This document shows, piece after piece, positions 7,720 to 16,656 of a stretch of 64,000 bases of DNA. The notes beneath the pieces are model-generated. The model saw nothing but the letters and a program-made list of their open reading frames with translations. It was not told the origin of the DNA and made no database searches. Positions within the stretch are counted from its first letter, which is position 1; each line of letters starts with the position of its first letter. The DNA is taken from contig NZ_CP101462.1 of assembly GCF_024362205.1 (NCBI RefSeq), positions 214,501 to 278,500 on the forward strand, written 5' to 3'. A program made the translations under genes and the position numbers. This DNA is from Exiguobacterium aurantiacum. Its GTDB lineage: Bacteria > Bacillota > Bacilli > Exiguobacteriales > Exiguobacteriaceae.

Positions 7720-9134
7720 GAATCGGACTCGTATTAGAAGGGAGTTATCCGTACGTGAGCGGGGGCGTCTCAAGTTGGACGCAGACGTTGATCGAGGCGA
7801 TGCCCGAGGTGTCGTTTGAAATCATCTCGATTCAACCGACCGAGAAACGGCCGGAAGACATGAAATACGCGCTTCCTGCGAACGTCTCCGGCATTACCCA
7901 TCTATATTTGACCGACGTGGGTGAGCGAGCGAAAGGACGATTGAAGTGGGGTGCTGAGGATGAACAGAACGTATCGGATTGGCTCATGTTGAAGAGTCCG
8001 AACCGACAAGCGCTCCGTTTGCTCGGGAAAGAAGTGCCCTCGAGTCAGGCATTTTTCGCAAGTGAGTTCTTTTGGAGAAATGTGAAGGCGGCATACGCGG
8101 AAGAGATGAACGGCGGATCGTTCATCGACTATTTCTGGATGTGGCAAAGCATGTATACCCCGATTTTACGGGTGCTCCATCAGCCGCTCCCGAAAGTCGA
8201 CCTCGTCCACTCCGTTTCGACAGGGTATGCCGGCGTGGTCGCCTCCTACATGAAAGAGACGCAAGGGATTCCGTTCATATTGACCGAACACGGCATTTAC
8301 TCGCGTGAACGCGAAGAAGAGATTTTACAGTCGTATTGGATACCCGCGCCATATAAGCCGAGATGGGTCCGTTTCTTCCATCACTTGTCGCGTGAAGCTT
8401 ATAATGCGGCCGATGAAATCATCACCTTGTTCGAACGGAATCGTGAATATCAAGAATGGATCGGTGCCCCGAGCGAGAAGACAAAAATCATCGCCAATGG
8501 CATCGCCGACCGTCAAATTCAAGCGACGGTCGATCGTACGGAGCACGATTTCTTTCAAATCGGCGCCATCGTCCGCTTGGTCCCGATCAAAGACTTGAAG
8601 ACGATGATTTACGCCGCCAAGATTTTGCAGGAGCGGCATCGCCTGTTCAAACTGACGATCATGGGTCCGCTCGATGAGGATGAAGAGTATGCGGAGGAGT
8701 GCCGGCTGCTCATCGAACAGAGCGGATTGACCGATTATGTCGAGCTCGTTGGGAAAGTGGACGTTCAAGCTTATTTGCCGACATTCGATTTACTGCTGTT
8801 GACGAGCATCTCGGAAGGGCAGCCGCTCGCAATCCTCGAAGGCATGGCCGCGGGGATTCCATGGGTCGCAACCGATGTCGGTGCTTGCTCCGAACTTCTG
8901 TATGGCCGAGAAGATGATCCGTTCGGACCGGCTGGATTTATCGTGCCCCCGGTTCATCCGGAAGCGGTCGCGGACAAGGTCGAGTGGATGATGGATTATC
9001 CGCAGGAACGGATGCGTTTCGGTAAGAACGGGCGGGAGCGGGTCCGCCAATACTATCGTCTCCAACAAGTCGTGGACCGCTACAAAGCCATCTATGAAAC
9101 GAGGAGGGAACAGTATGGCGGGCATCGGGTTTAA
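7716..9134 (+). CDS. pelF: PelF: GT4 glycosyltransferase of Pel synthesis
   Basis: 472 residues, GT-B fold family 4. The N-terminus GLVLEGSYPYVSGGVSSW (residues 3-20) is the typical PelF opening; FILTEHGIYSRER lies mid-protein, and the donor-site half has AIVRLVPIKDLKTMI, TIMGPLDEDEEYAEEC and the E-x7-E signature EGQPLAILEGMAAG. It polymerises the Pel amino-sugar chain from UDP-sugar in the cytoplasm. ATGA overlap with pelA and a 20-bp overlap with pelG make tight translational coupling very likely. Confidence 0.92.
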   Translation: MRIGLVLEGSYPYVSGGVSSWTQTLIEAMPEVSFEIISIQPTEKRPEDMKYALPANVSGITHLYLTDVGERAKGRLKWGAEDEQNVSDWLMLKSPNRQALRLLGKEVPSSQAFFASEFFWRNVKAAYAEEMNGGSFIDYFWMWQSMYTPILRVLHQPLPKVDLVHSVSTGYAGVVASYMKETQGIPFILTEHGIYSREREEEILQSYWIPAPYKPRWVRFFHHLSREAYNAADEIITLFERNREYQEWIGAPSEKTKIIANGIADRQIQATVDRTEHDFFQIGAIVRLVPIKDLKTMIYAAKILQERHRLFKLTIMGPLDEDEEYAEECRLLIEQSGLTDYVELVGKVDVQAYLPTFDLLLLTSISEGQPLAILEGMAAGIPWVATDVGACSELLYGREDDPFGPAGFIVPPVHPEAVADKVEWMMDYPQERMRFGKNGRERVRQYYRLQQVVDRYKAIYETRREQYGGHRV

Positions 9135-10563
9135 GTTGCAGAAGTTGTTCCAAGAAGACTACTATTCGTCCAGGTTGAAGGCGTACACGTTCTCAGGACT
9201 CGTCACGTCCGGACCGTGGTTGATTGTCATCTTGGTCGTCGGGACGATTCAATGGTTGGCGTTCCAGATGCCGACGTTGTCTCTCGCCGAGCGGACGCTT
9301 TTCATGATCTCGGTCTCGTATGCGTTCATCTTCTCGCAAATTTTGTTCAGCTTCCAACAGCTCGTCGTGACACGATATGTGGCGGACTTGTTTTACGAGA
9401 AGAAAGCGCACGAGATTTTCCCGGTCTTCACCGGGATGCTCAAAGTGACGATTCTCGCGGCGGCCATCCTGTACAGTATCTTCTGGATGTTGTCCCCGCT
9501 CGATTTTCTGTACAAACTGACGTTGTTCGTCTTGTTCATGACGATCAACGTCATCTGGGTCATGTTCTTGTTTTTAAGTGCCGCCAAATATTATCAAGCG
9601 GTGGCCTATAGCTTCCTGGTCGGGGGCCTCATCTCGATCGGAAGTGTCTATGTGATCAGCCGTCTCATGACCGATCCGTCGAGCCTTGAGCTGTTGCTCG
9701 GATTCACGGTCGGGATGATTGTGACGTTGTTCGGTCTGTTCTTCGCGATGCTCCGGACGTTCCCGCTCCGTTATGCGGTGAAAGAGTTCTCGTACTTCAA
9801 GTACTTCGACCGCTATCCGGACTTGTTTGCCATCGGTGTGTTGTACGTGCTCGGAATTTGGGTCACGAACTTCATCATCTGGTTCGGCGAAGGGCGTGTC
9901 ATCATTGCGGACTCGTTCTTGTTCAACCCGTATTATGACACGGCCATCTTTTGGTCGTACTTGACGATCATCCCGACGCAACTGCTATTCGTCGTCGCCG
10001 TCGAGACCCGATTTTATGAGCGTTATCGTACGTTTTATGGGTTGATCAACTACGGCGGGGCGCTCCATCAAATCGAGAAGGCGAAACAGACGATGACGTC
10101 CGTGTTGAAAAATGAGCTGATTCGACTCGCGCGGAGCCAAGGTGTCGTAACGCTGTTCGCCATCCTGATGGCAGGGGTGTTCGTCGGTTGGATCGGTGTG
10201 CCGGATGAGATTGGTCAAATTTTTCGGATGACGACGCTCGCGGCGTTCGCGAACGCGATGATTCTCATTCTGACACTTTTATTGCTCTATTTTGAGGACC
10301 GGCGCGGGGCGTTGTTCGTCAACATCTCCTTCTTCACGCTGAACGCGTTGTTCACGCTATTGCTCTTGCCGCGCGGCATCGATTGGTACGGCGTCGGCTT
10401 TGCCGTCAGCACGACAATCACGTTCTTCCTGGCCGGATTGCGCTTGATCTATTACATGGGCAAAGTCGATTATTACGTGTTCGCGGCCGCGAATCGACGC
10501 AAGCTCGGCACCGAACGGTTCTCGCAAATGGGGACACTGTTGAACCGTCGCTTCTCGCGTTAA
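9115..10563 (+). CDS. pelG: PelG: Pel polysaccharide membrane transporter
   Basis: 482 residues with about twelve hydrophobic segments, MATE/Wzx-like. An in-frame ATG at 9094 exists, but GAGGAGGG stands just before ATG 9115, and MAGIGFKLQKLF is the conserved PelG start. PelG is thought to move Pel across the cytoplasmic membrane with PelD/PelE/PelF. It overlaps pelF by 20 bp and is the last pel gene; the thiamin promoter starts a few bases after its stop, so no separate pel terminator is visible. Confidence 0.92.
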   Translation: MAGIGFKLQKLFQEDYYSSRLKAYTFSGLVTSGPWLIVILVVGTIQWLAFQMPTLSLAERTLFMISVSYAFIFSQILFSFQQLVVTRYVADLFYEKKAHEIFPVFTGMLKVTILAAAILYSIFWMLSPLDFLYKLTLFVLFMTINVIWVMFLFLSAAKYYQAVAYSFLVGGLISIGSVYVISRLMTDPSSLELLLGFTVGMIVTLFGLFFAMLRTFPLRYAVKEFSYFKYFDRYPDLFAIGVLYVLGIWVTNFIIWFGEGRVIIADSFLFNPYYDTAIFWSYLTIIPTQLLFVVAVETRFYERYRTFYGLINYGGALHQIEKAKQTMTSVLKNELIRLARSQGVVTLFAILMAGVFVGWIGVPDEIGQIFRMTTLAAFANAMILILTLLLLYFEDRRGALFVNISFFTLNALFTLLLLPRGIDWYGVGFAVSTTITFFLAGLRLIYYMGKVDYYVFAAANRRKLGTERFSQMGTLLNRRFSR

Positions 10564-10567
10564 AGGG

Positions 10568-10596
10568 TTTTCAACATGGAAAAAGACTGATATGAT
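10568..10596 (+). promoter_or_regulatory. Promoter of the thiamin salvage operon
   Basis: -35 TTTTCA (10568-10573), 17-nt spacer, -10 TATGAT (10591-10596). It lies right after the pelG stop and about 30 bp before the TPP riboswitch, so the RNA would start near 10603. Confidence 0.7.
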
Positions 10597-10626
10597 GTGG
10601 TCGTAGACGACCGAATTTCATAATGT

Positions 10627-10720
10627 TTACCACTAGGGGAGTCGCGTGACGCGGCTGAGATGGACGAGGTCCAGACCCTTTGAACCTGATCTAGTTCACG
10701 CTAGCGTAGGGAAGTGGGCG
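10627..10720 (+). ncRNA. TPP riboswitch (THI element)
   Basis: Classic TPP aptamer blocks in order: ACTAGGGGAGTC (10632-10643), GGCTGAGATGG (10653-10663), ACCCTTTGAACCTGATCTAG (10675-10694) and AGCGTAGGGAAGTGG (10703-10717). The helix between the first two blocks is closed by GTCGCGTGACGCGGC. It binds thiamin pyrophosphate and should promote the downstream terminator when TPP is abundant, switching off tenA-thiM-thiD-thiE. Confidence 0.97.
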
Positions 10721-10752
10721 AACCGATTGTTCTCGTACACTTTGTGTAAATC

Positions 10753-10788
10753 CGACGCCGCTTCCGTTATGGGAGGCGGCGTCTTTTT
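10753..10788 (+). terminator. Riboswitch expression-platform terminator
   Basis: GACGCCGC / GCGGCGTC stem with a purine-rich loop and six T, between the TPP aptamer and tenA. It is placed to act as the regulated terminator of the riboswitch rather than as the end of pelG. Confidence 0.88.
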
Positions 10789-10809
10789 TATGACAAAGGA
10801 GGAGAAAAC

Positions 10810-11484
10810 ATGACATTTACCACACATCTACGACAAGAGGCCGATGCCTTGTTTCAAGCCAGCTTTGACCATCCGTTCGTCCGCGAGCTCGGAACGGGTG
10901 AACTCGACGAGGCGAAATTTCGGCATTACGTCATGCAAGACTCATATTATTTGAACCAGTTCTCCAAAGTGCAGGCGAAAGGCGCGACCCTCGCCCCGAA
11001 CATGGAAGTAGCGAGCCGCTTTTTGACGCACGCGCTTCATACGATTGAAGCGGAGCATGCGTTGCACCGGGAGTTTTTCACGTTGCTCGACGTGACAGAG
11101 GCGGAGTGGGCGACGTTTGAGCCGGCCCCGACCGCTTACGCCTATGCGCTCCATATGCAACAGGCCGGTCCGACGCTCGGCGACGTGCTCGCGTCGATTT
11201 TGCCGTGCTATTGGGTCTATTATGAGATTGGGGAACGAATGAAAGACGCCACACCCGACCATCCGATTTATGCGACATGGATTGCGACGTACGGGTCGGA
11301 ATGGTTCCGCGATCTCGTCGAGGAACAGATTGAACGGCTCGACGTGCTCGCAGGACAGGCGACGGCGGAAGAACGTCTCCGGTATCAACAGTTGTTCTTG
11401 AAGAGTTGCTATTATGAACACGCGTTTTGGGAGATGGCATGGACGCTTGAGTCGTGGGCGTTACCAACGGGGGTGAGACGATGA
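10810..11484 (+). CDS. tenA: Thiaminase II / aminopyrimidine aminohydrolase
   Basis: 224 residues, full-length TenA. It hydrolyses the amino group of degraded thiamin pyrimidines (aminopyrimidine to HMP), a salvage step. Conserved residues are visible: D44 in VMQDSYYL, C133 in ILPCYWVYYEIG (the catalytic Cys region) and E208 in FWEMAW. AAAGGAGGAG stands 6-7 nt before ATG. It is first in the riboswitch-controlled operon and its stop overlaps thiM (ATGA). Confidence 0.95.
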   Translation: MTFTTHLRQEADALFQASFDHPFVRELGTGELDEAKFRHYVMQDSYYLNQFSKVQAKGATLAPNMEVASRFLTHALHTIEAEHALHREFFTLLDVTEAEWATFEPAPTAYAYALHMQQAGPTLGDVLASILPCYWVYYEIGERMKDATPDHPIYATWIATYGSEWFRDLVEEQIERLDVLAGQATAEERLRYQQLFLKSCYYEHAFWEMAWTLESWALPTGVRR

Positions 11485-12269
11485 AGCGCGATTTATGGGA
11501 TAACGTCCGGGCCGCTCGTCCGCTCATCCATAACATCACGAATATTGTCGTCGCCAATTTTTCAGCGAACGGGTTGCTCGCCATCGGGGCAGCCCCAGTG
11601 ATGGCGTCAGCTGTCGAAGAAGTGGCCGAGATGGTGTCTGTGAGCGATGCACTCGTGCTCAATATCGGTACACTCGATGCGACGACGGAACGTACGATGA
11701 TTCGAGCCGGACAGGCAGCGAATCAAGCGGGTCGTCCGGTCGTCTTCGATCCGGTCGGGGTCGGGGCGACCGCATTTCGACGTGACGTCGCCAAGTCGAT
11801 TCTGCAACACGTCCGCGTGACGGTCATCCGCGGCAATGCCGGAGAAATCGCGACATTGATTGGTCTCGACGCGGCATCACGCGGCGTGGATGCGGGCGAG
11901 ACGCGGGACGATTTGAATCAAATCGCGCGTGAGGCGGCCCGGCGCTACAACTGTGTCATTGCCGTGACGGGAGAGACGGACGTCGTCAGCGATGGGGACG
12001 TGACGATTGAAATCAAAGGCGGGACTGCAGTGATGGCCCGGACGACCGGGACGGGCTGTTTACTCAGTGCGGTCGTCGGTGCGTTTCTCGCAGTCGAATC
12101 GGATGCGATGACGGCCACGGCGACAGCGCTCGCCGGCTATGCCCGTTGCGGGGAACTCGCCACCGCTTTGGCCGACGGGCCAGGTGATTTTCCGGCCCAC
12201 TTCTTGAATGAACTCGGCAAGATGACGGCCGTCGAGTTGCCGAGTGACCGAATCGAGGTGGTTTCATGA
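11481..12269 (+). CDS. thiM: Hydroxyethylthiazole kinase
   Basis: 262 residues. It phosphorylates 4-methyl-5-(2-hydroxyethyl)thiazole for salvage. Family landmarks: HNITN near residue 17, NGLLAIGAAPVM, the VFDPVGVGAT block and the anion-hole/catalytic ARTTGTGC segment where Cys follows GTG. An ATG at 11454 is in frame, but ATG 11481 overlaps the tenA stop and follows GGGGGTGA, so it is the better start. Coupled to thiD by ATGA. Confidence 0.95.
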   Translation: MKRDLWDNVRAARPLIHNITNIVVANFSANGLLAIGAAPVMASAVEEVAEMVSVSDALVLNIGTLDATTERTMIRAGQAANQAGRPVVFDPVGVGATAFRRDVAKSILQHVRVTVIRGNAGEIATLIGLDAASRGVDAGETRDDLNQIAREAARRYNCVIAVTGETDVVSDGDVTIEIKGGTAVMARTTGTGCLLSAVVGAFLAVESDAMTATATALAGYARCGELATALADGPGDFPAHFLNELGKMTAVELPSDRIEVVS

Positions 12270-13105
12270 TGCGGATGCAAGTATTGACAATCGCAGGTTC
12301 GGACTCCGGCGGCGGCGCGGGGATTCAAGCCGATTTGAAAACGTTCCAAGAACTCGGCGTGTTCGGAACGAGCGTCGTGACGGCCGTCACGGCACAAAAC
12401 ACATGCGGAGTGCACGGGGTCGAAGCAGTGTCGCCGGAACTCGTCACGCAACAACTCGATGCGATCGGTTCTGATTTTTCGATTGCGTCGTGCAAGACCG
12501 GGATGTTGTTCGATGCGGCGCGCATCGAGGTGGTCGCTGCCGGAGTCCGACGTCATGCGTTCCATCGACTCGTCGTCGACCCGGTCATGATTGCGAAAGG
12601 CGGGGCATCGCTCTTACAGGACACGGCGGTCGATGCACTCAAGACGTCTCTCCTACCGCTTGCGACCGTCGTCACACCGAACGTGCCGGAAGCCGAAGTG
12701 CTGACGGGAATGACGATTCGGACCTTTGAGGACCGCATCGAAGCGGCACAGCGGATGCTAGCGTACGGTGTGCGCGCGGTCGTTTTAAAGGGCGGCCATC
12801 TCGAAGGCGAATCTGCGGACGACTTGGTCATGACCAAATCGGAGACGTTCATATTGTCGGCCCCACGCATCCAGACGAGCGACACGCACGGCACCGGCTG
12901 CACGTTTTCGGCGGCACTCACGGCGGAACTTGCCAAAGGGCGTTCCATCCTGGCGGCGACGGTGACGGCCAAGCGATTTATTCAAAGCGCCATCACGCAT
13001 GGACTTGATATCGGAGCCGGACATGGGCCGACGAACCATTGGGCGCATGCGGCGTATGGAGAGGAGGGCGTGACGATTGAATCCATCACGACGAGCACTC
13101 GCTGA
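12266..13105 (+). CDS. thiD: Hydroxymethylpyrimidine / phosphomethylpyrimidine kinase
   Basis: 279 residues, ribokinase superfamily. It phosphorylates HMP to HMP-P and HMP-PP. Visible motifs: TIAGSDSGGGAGIQADLKTF at the N-terminus, DPVMIAKGG near residue 110, and the catalytic DTHGTGCTFSAA block near 210. Its 3' end overlaps thiE by 29 bp. Two more in-frame ATGs lie within the first four codons, so the exact start may vary by a few residues. Confidence 0.95.
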   Translation: MMRMQVLTIAGSDSGGGAGIQADLKTFQELGVFGTSVVTAVTAQNTCGVHGVEAVSPELVTQQLDAIGSDFSIASCKTGMLFDAARIEVVAAGVRRHAFHRLVVDPVMIAKGGASLLQDTAVDALKTSLLPLATVVTPNVPEAEVLTGMTIRTFEDRIEAAQRMLAYGVRAVVLKGGHLEGESADDLVMTKSETFILSAPRIQTSDTHGTGCTFSAALTAELAKGRSILAATVTAKRFIQSAITHGLDIGAGHGPTNHWAHAAYGEEGVTIESITTSTR

Positions 13106-13715
13106 ACAATTGCAACTTTACTTTATCTGTGGGACACCGAACACGAAAGACGTGCTAGGGACGGTCGAAACGGCGCTCCAATGTGGCGTGACATGTTTCC
13201 AATTTCGTGAAAAAGGTAAAGAGGCACTGTATGGGGATAAAAAAGAAGCGATGGCGAGAGCGTTGCAAACACTTTGCCGCTCGTACGACGTCCCATTCAT
13301 CATCAATGACGACGTCGCACTAGCAGAACGCATCGATGCGGACGGTGTCCATATCGGGCAAGACGATACCGAGGCCGCACACGTTCGAGCGCGGATTGGT
13401 CCGGACAAATGGCTCGGTGTCTCCGTCCATACGCTCGAAGAAGCGGCTGCGGCGATCGACCATGCGGATTACGTGGGCATCGGCCCGGTTTACCCGACAA
13501 AATCGAAAGAAGATGCCGGGGCAGTCAATGGGACGACGCTCATCCGCCAAGTCCGAGACATGTATCGAGAGCTGCCAATCGTGGGGATTGGCGGTATTTT
13601 ACCGGAACACGTCCCGATGATTCGGCAAGACGGGGCGGACGGCGTCGCCGTCATCTCGGCCATCGCTTCTGCACCGGATGTGGCCATGGCCACACGGCGT
13701 TTCGCTTGTCTCTGA
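13077..13715 (+). CDS. thiE: Thiamin-phosphate synthase
   Basis: 212 residues, TIM-barrel. It joins HMP-PP with thiazole phosphate to give thiamin phosphate. Motifs: FQFREKGK (pyrophosphate binding), FIINDDVALA, GVHIGQDD, VSVHT, GIGPVYPTKSK and GIGGI. The start is TTG 13077, with GAGGAGGG 8 nt upstream inside the end of thiD, which implies coupled translation. The operon lacks de novo pathway genes, consistent with salvage from HMP and thiazole. Confidence 0.95.
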   Translation: MNPSRRALAEQLQLYFICGTPNTKDVLGTVETALQCGVTCFQFREKGKEALYGDKKEAMARALQTLCRSYDVPFIINDDVALAERIDADGVHIGQDDTEAAHVRARIGPDKWLGVSVHTLEEAAAAIDHADYVGIGPVYPTKSKEDAGAVNGTTLIRQVRDMYRELPIVGIGGILPEHVPMIRQDGADGVAVISAIASAPDVAMATRRFACL

Positions 13716-13738
13716 ATTCAAATCGAGGAGGAAGACAG

Positions 13739-14374
13739 ATGAACGTATTTGTAATAGGCGCGAATGGACAGATTGGAAAACAGCTCGTGGAACGATTGCA
13801 CGAGGAAGGGAAGCATCAAGTCACGGCGATGGTGCGGAAACAAGAGCAACTCGACGACTTTACATCGAAAGGCTATCAAGCTGTTTTAGGAGACCTCGAA
13901 GGTGACGTGTCGTCACTTGAACAGGCGATGTCCGGTATGGACGTGGTCGTCTTCGCGGCCGGTTCGGGTGGTAGCACCGGAGCCGACAAGACGCTGTTAA
14001 TCGACTTGGACGGCGCGGCGAAAAGTATCGAGGCGGCTCAGGCGAATGGGAGTGTGAAACAGTTCGTCATGGTGAGCGCCTTGAAGGCGGAAGATCGTTC
14101 GGCATGGCCGGAAGAGATGAAACCATATTATGTCGCGAAGCATCACGCCGATCGGTTGCTCGAAACGAGCGGGCTGACGTACACGATTGTTCGCCCAGGT
14201 GCTCTCACAGATGACGCGGGGACAAACAACGTGAAGATTGGGGACGTCGAAACGGGCGAAATCCCACGCGCAGACGTAGCGGCCTTCCTGGCGCACCTTA
14301 TCGGTCATGAAGCAGCCCACAATCAAGCGATCGACCTCGTCAAAGGCGACACGGCGATTGAAGATACTCTATAA
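13739..14374 (+). CDS. NAD(P)-binding SDR-family protein (YhfK/atypical SDR5 type)
   Basis: 211 residues. Rossmann motif VIGANGQIG (5-13), then VVVFAAGSGGSTGADKT and YYVAKHHAD, where Y-x3-K matches the SDR catalytic pair; IVRPGALT follows. This set is typical of atypical SDRs such as B. subtilis YhfK. The substrate is unknown. GAGGAGG lies 6 nt before ATG, 23 bp after thiE, and a terminator follows it, so it probably ends the thi transcript, though no thiamin role is evident. Confidence 0.85.
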   Translation: MNVFVIGANGQIGKQLVERLHEEGKHQVTAMVRKQEQLDDFTSKGYQAVLGDLEGDVSSLEQAMSGMDVVVFAAGSGGSTGADKTLLIDLDGAAKSIEAAQANGSVKQFVMVSALKAEDRSAWPEEMKPYYVAKHHADRLLETSGLTYTIVRPGALTDDAGTNNVKIGDVETGEIPRADVAAFLAHLIGHEAAHNQAIDLVKGDTAIEDTL

Positions 14375-14387
14375 ACGAGATGACGAC

Positions 14388-14417
14388 AGCGAGCGGATTT
14401 CATTCCGCTCGCTTTTT
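14388..14417 (+). terminator. Intrinsic terminator after the SDR gene
   Basis: AGCGAGCGGA / TCCGCTCGCT perfect 10-bp stem with TTTCAT loop and five T. Confidence 0.9.
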
Positions 14418-14507
14418 GTATGGATGTGTCCGCGCACTCGAGAAAGGATTCGCTTCGACCGATAGAGAAAGTAACACATGGATTTGTTTGAAGAAAGGGG
14501 TCTATCC

Positions 14508-16073
14508 GTGACCACACTATTTCTCTATATGGCCGTGTATTTATTGCCGGCTTTCTTATTGAGCCACCTTGCCCTTGACGTGTTGCTCCGCAACCCGCGT
14601 CAAGTCGAGCATCGACTGCTCAGCCTATTCGTATTTGGTTATGCGATGTTGTTCTTGGCCGAGTTCGGGCGGCATCTGTCCCCGATTGAAGCGAGTCCGG
14701 CCTTCATCACTTATTGGTTCGGCAACGCCGGCATTTTGATTTTTGTGTGTTCCGTCCACTTCATCGTCAAAGTGACGGGGGTCGGGGCGAAACTGCCGAA
14801 ATGGATATATCCATATGTCATCTATTTGCCGCTCGTGCCGGTCGCGTTGACGTTCATCCGCCAAGAGAATATCTTGAACAGCCAGCGCTTCGACCAAGTC
14901 GGCGTCTGGATTTACCCTGAGTTCAATGCGTCTTATTTGACGACGATGACCGTTGGCAACGTATTTCATTTTCTCATCATCTTGCTGCTCGTCTATGCGC
15001 TCAAACGCGCCGATCGGACCGAACATCAACGCGTCTTGCGCATGCTCATTTGGACCGCCATCGCCGTCCTCGTCTGGGACATCGTCTTCGGTTATTTCCA
15101 GTTTCGTGGAATCATGCCGCCGTATGCGTATATGTACGGTGGACTCGTCTGGACGGTCGCCCTCGTTGTCGCCATGAATCGGCTCGACTTCCTTGCTTCA
15201 TATGCGAAACGATACGGCACGCTCTACAACTTGAACCCGTCGGCAATCCTGCTCGTCGACGATACCGGTCGCATCGAGAGTGCGAACCCGGCTGCGCGCA
15301 CATTGTTCCATACCGTTCGTGTCGTCAATGAACGTTTTGTCGACTTGTTACCTGAGAAAAAACGGGAAGAATGGTGCGAACACTACACTCAACATTTCCA
15401 AGCGCAAAAAAAGTTTCTCGAGTTCGAGACGAAGATTCAGACGAAATCGGGACAAGAACGTTACGTCGTCATCGACGGGGACTTCGTTTATATCGACCAG
15501 AAGATTCATGGTATGATTTTGATTCGAGATGTTCATACGTTCAAAGAAGCCGAGCAATCGATTCGCTTTTTCGCCTATCACGACCCGCTCACGAAGCTCG
15601 CGAACCGCCGCGCGTTTTATGAACAAGCTGATCAAGCGTTGCTTCAAGCTGACACGCTTGCCCTCGTCATCATTGACCTTGATGGATTTAAAGGAGTCAA
15701 CGATACGTATGGCCATCAAGTCGGAGATGACTTCTTGATTCATCTTGGTGCCTTGCTCGAAGAAGCGACACCGGTCGCAGGACTCGCGTCGCGTGTCGGC
15801 GGGGACGAGTTCTACATTTATTTGTCGGACGTGGGGGAAGAGGACATCGTCACGTTCGTGGAGCGGCTGCGGACGACGTTGGCGGAACGGCCGTTTAAAT
15901 TAGGTCGCGAAACCATTCCAATTCGCGCGAGCATCGGCGTCAGCGTCTCGCCAGATCAAGGGACGGACTTAGACACGCTCATTCATAAAGCCGATCAGGC
16001 GATGTATCAAATCAAACAGCAAGGAAAAAATGATTATGCGATTTATGACGAGGTGTTACACGGGCCGAAATAA
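14508..16073 (+). CDS. 7TM-PAS-GGDEF diguanylate cyclase
   Basis: 521 residues. The first ~215 residues have seven hydrophobic segments like the histidine-kinase 7TM sensor region; a PAS domain follows (SAILLVDDTGRIESANPAA), then a GGDEF domain starting HDPLTKLANRR. The active motif GGDEF is intact at 431-435, so it should make c-di-GMP from GTP; no RxxD inhibitory site is seen just upstream. ATG 14478 is in frame without a ribosome site, whereas AAAGGGG stands 7 nt before GTG 14508. It may feed the PelD receptor encoded 5 kb upstream (inference). Confidence 0.88.
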   Translation: MTTLFLYMAVYLLPAFLLSHLALDVLLRNPRQVEHRLLSLFVFGYAMLFLAEFGRHLSPIEASPAFITYWFGNAGILIFVCSVHFIVKVTGVGAKLPKWIYPYVIYLPLVPVALTFIRQENILNSQRFDQVGVWIYPEFNASYLTTMTVGNVFHFLIILLLVYALKRADRTEHQRVLRMLIWTAIAVLVWDIVFGYFQFRGIMPPYAYMYGGLVWTVALVVAMNRLDFLASYAKRYGTLYNLNPSAILLVDDTGRIESANPAARTLFHTVRVVNERFVDLLPEKKREEWCEHYTQHFQAQKKFLEFETKIQTKSGQERYVVIDGDFVYIDQKIHGMILIRDVHTFKEAEQSIRFFAYHDPLTKLANRRAFYEQADQALLQADTLALVIIDLDGFKGVNDTYGHQVGDDFLIHLGALLEEATPVAGLASRVGGDEFYIYLSDVGEEDIVTFVERLRTTLAERPFKLGRETIPIRASIGVSVSPDQGTDLDTLIHKADQAMYQIKQQGKNDYAIYDEVLHGPK

Positions 16074-16118
16074 CGGGAACGAGAAGGAAGATGGCATGAT
16101 CATAGAGGAGGAGACGAT

Positions 16119-16568
16119 ATGACAGAAAAACCGTTAGTGACGATGCGTGCTGAAGGAGAAGCGACGAGTGTGAAGACGACGGTCCATGTGCGTGACCTCG
16201 AACCGTTCGTCGTCGATGAGCCGGAACGTCTCGGCGGGACGGACGCCGGTCCCAACCCACTCGAATATTTGCTCGGAGCGTTGTCGTCGTGCACGACGGT
16301 CATGATCGCTTACGTCGCGCAAGATCAAGACTTCAACTACGATGGGGTGACGTTCGTGACCGAAGGAACGCTCGACCCGCGTGGTTTCCAAGGGGTCGAA
16401 GGCGTGCGGACATACTTTGAGAAGGTGCACGTGAACATCGTGCTCGATACGACCGAATCGGATGAACGGATTGAGGCGCTTCGAAAAGGTGTCGAGGCAC
16501 GTTGTCCGATCCATAACTTGATGCATGCGGCCGACGTCGATATCACGGCGACGTGGACGCGGAAGTGA
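16119..16568 (+). CDS. OsmC-family peroxiredoxin-like protein
   Basis: 149 residues. OsmC/Ohr fold proteins reduce organic hydroperoxides with two cysteines; here Cys58 (GALSSCTT) and Cys129 (VEARCPIHN) sit at the expected places, and GPNPLEYLLGAL precedes the first. It belongs to the YhfA-like rather than strict Ohr branch by eye. GAGGAGG lies 6-7 nt before ATG. Monocistronic: its stop codon runs into a terminator. Confidence 0.9.
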   Translation: MTEKPLVTMRAEGEATSVKTTVHVRDLEPFVVDEPERLGGTDAGPNPLEYLLGALSSCTTVMIAYVAQDQDFNYDGVTFVTEGTLDPRGFQGVEGVRTYFEKVHVNIVLDTTESDERIEALRKGVEARCPIHNLMHAADVDITATWTRK

Positions 16569-16593
16569 GGATGGGGCGACCCATCCTTTTTTT
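16568..16593 (+). terminator. Intrinsic terminator after osmC
   Basis: AGGATGGG / CCCATCCT stem with a GCGA loop and a T7 run, starting in the stop codon. Confidence 0.88.
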
Positions 16594-16656
16594 GATGCAG
16601 ACAGGAATGTTTGCCGGCGAGCACGAACAAGAGGAGACGTGAGAAAGGAGGACATG

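Noticed and set aside
14478-14507. ATG 14478 as start of the 7TM-GGDEF protein
   Set aside because: No ribosome site before it, and the AAAGGGG site for GTG 14508 lies inside the extra codons.
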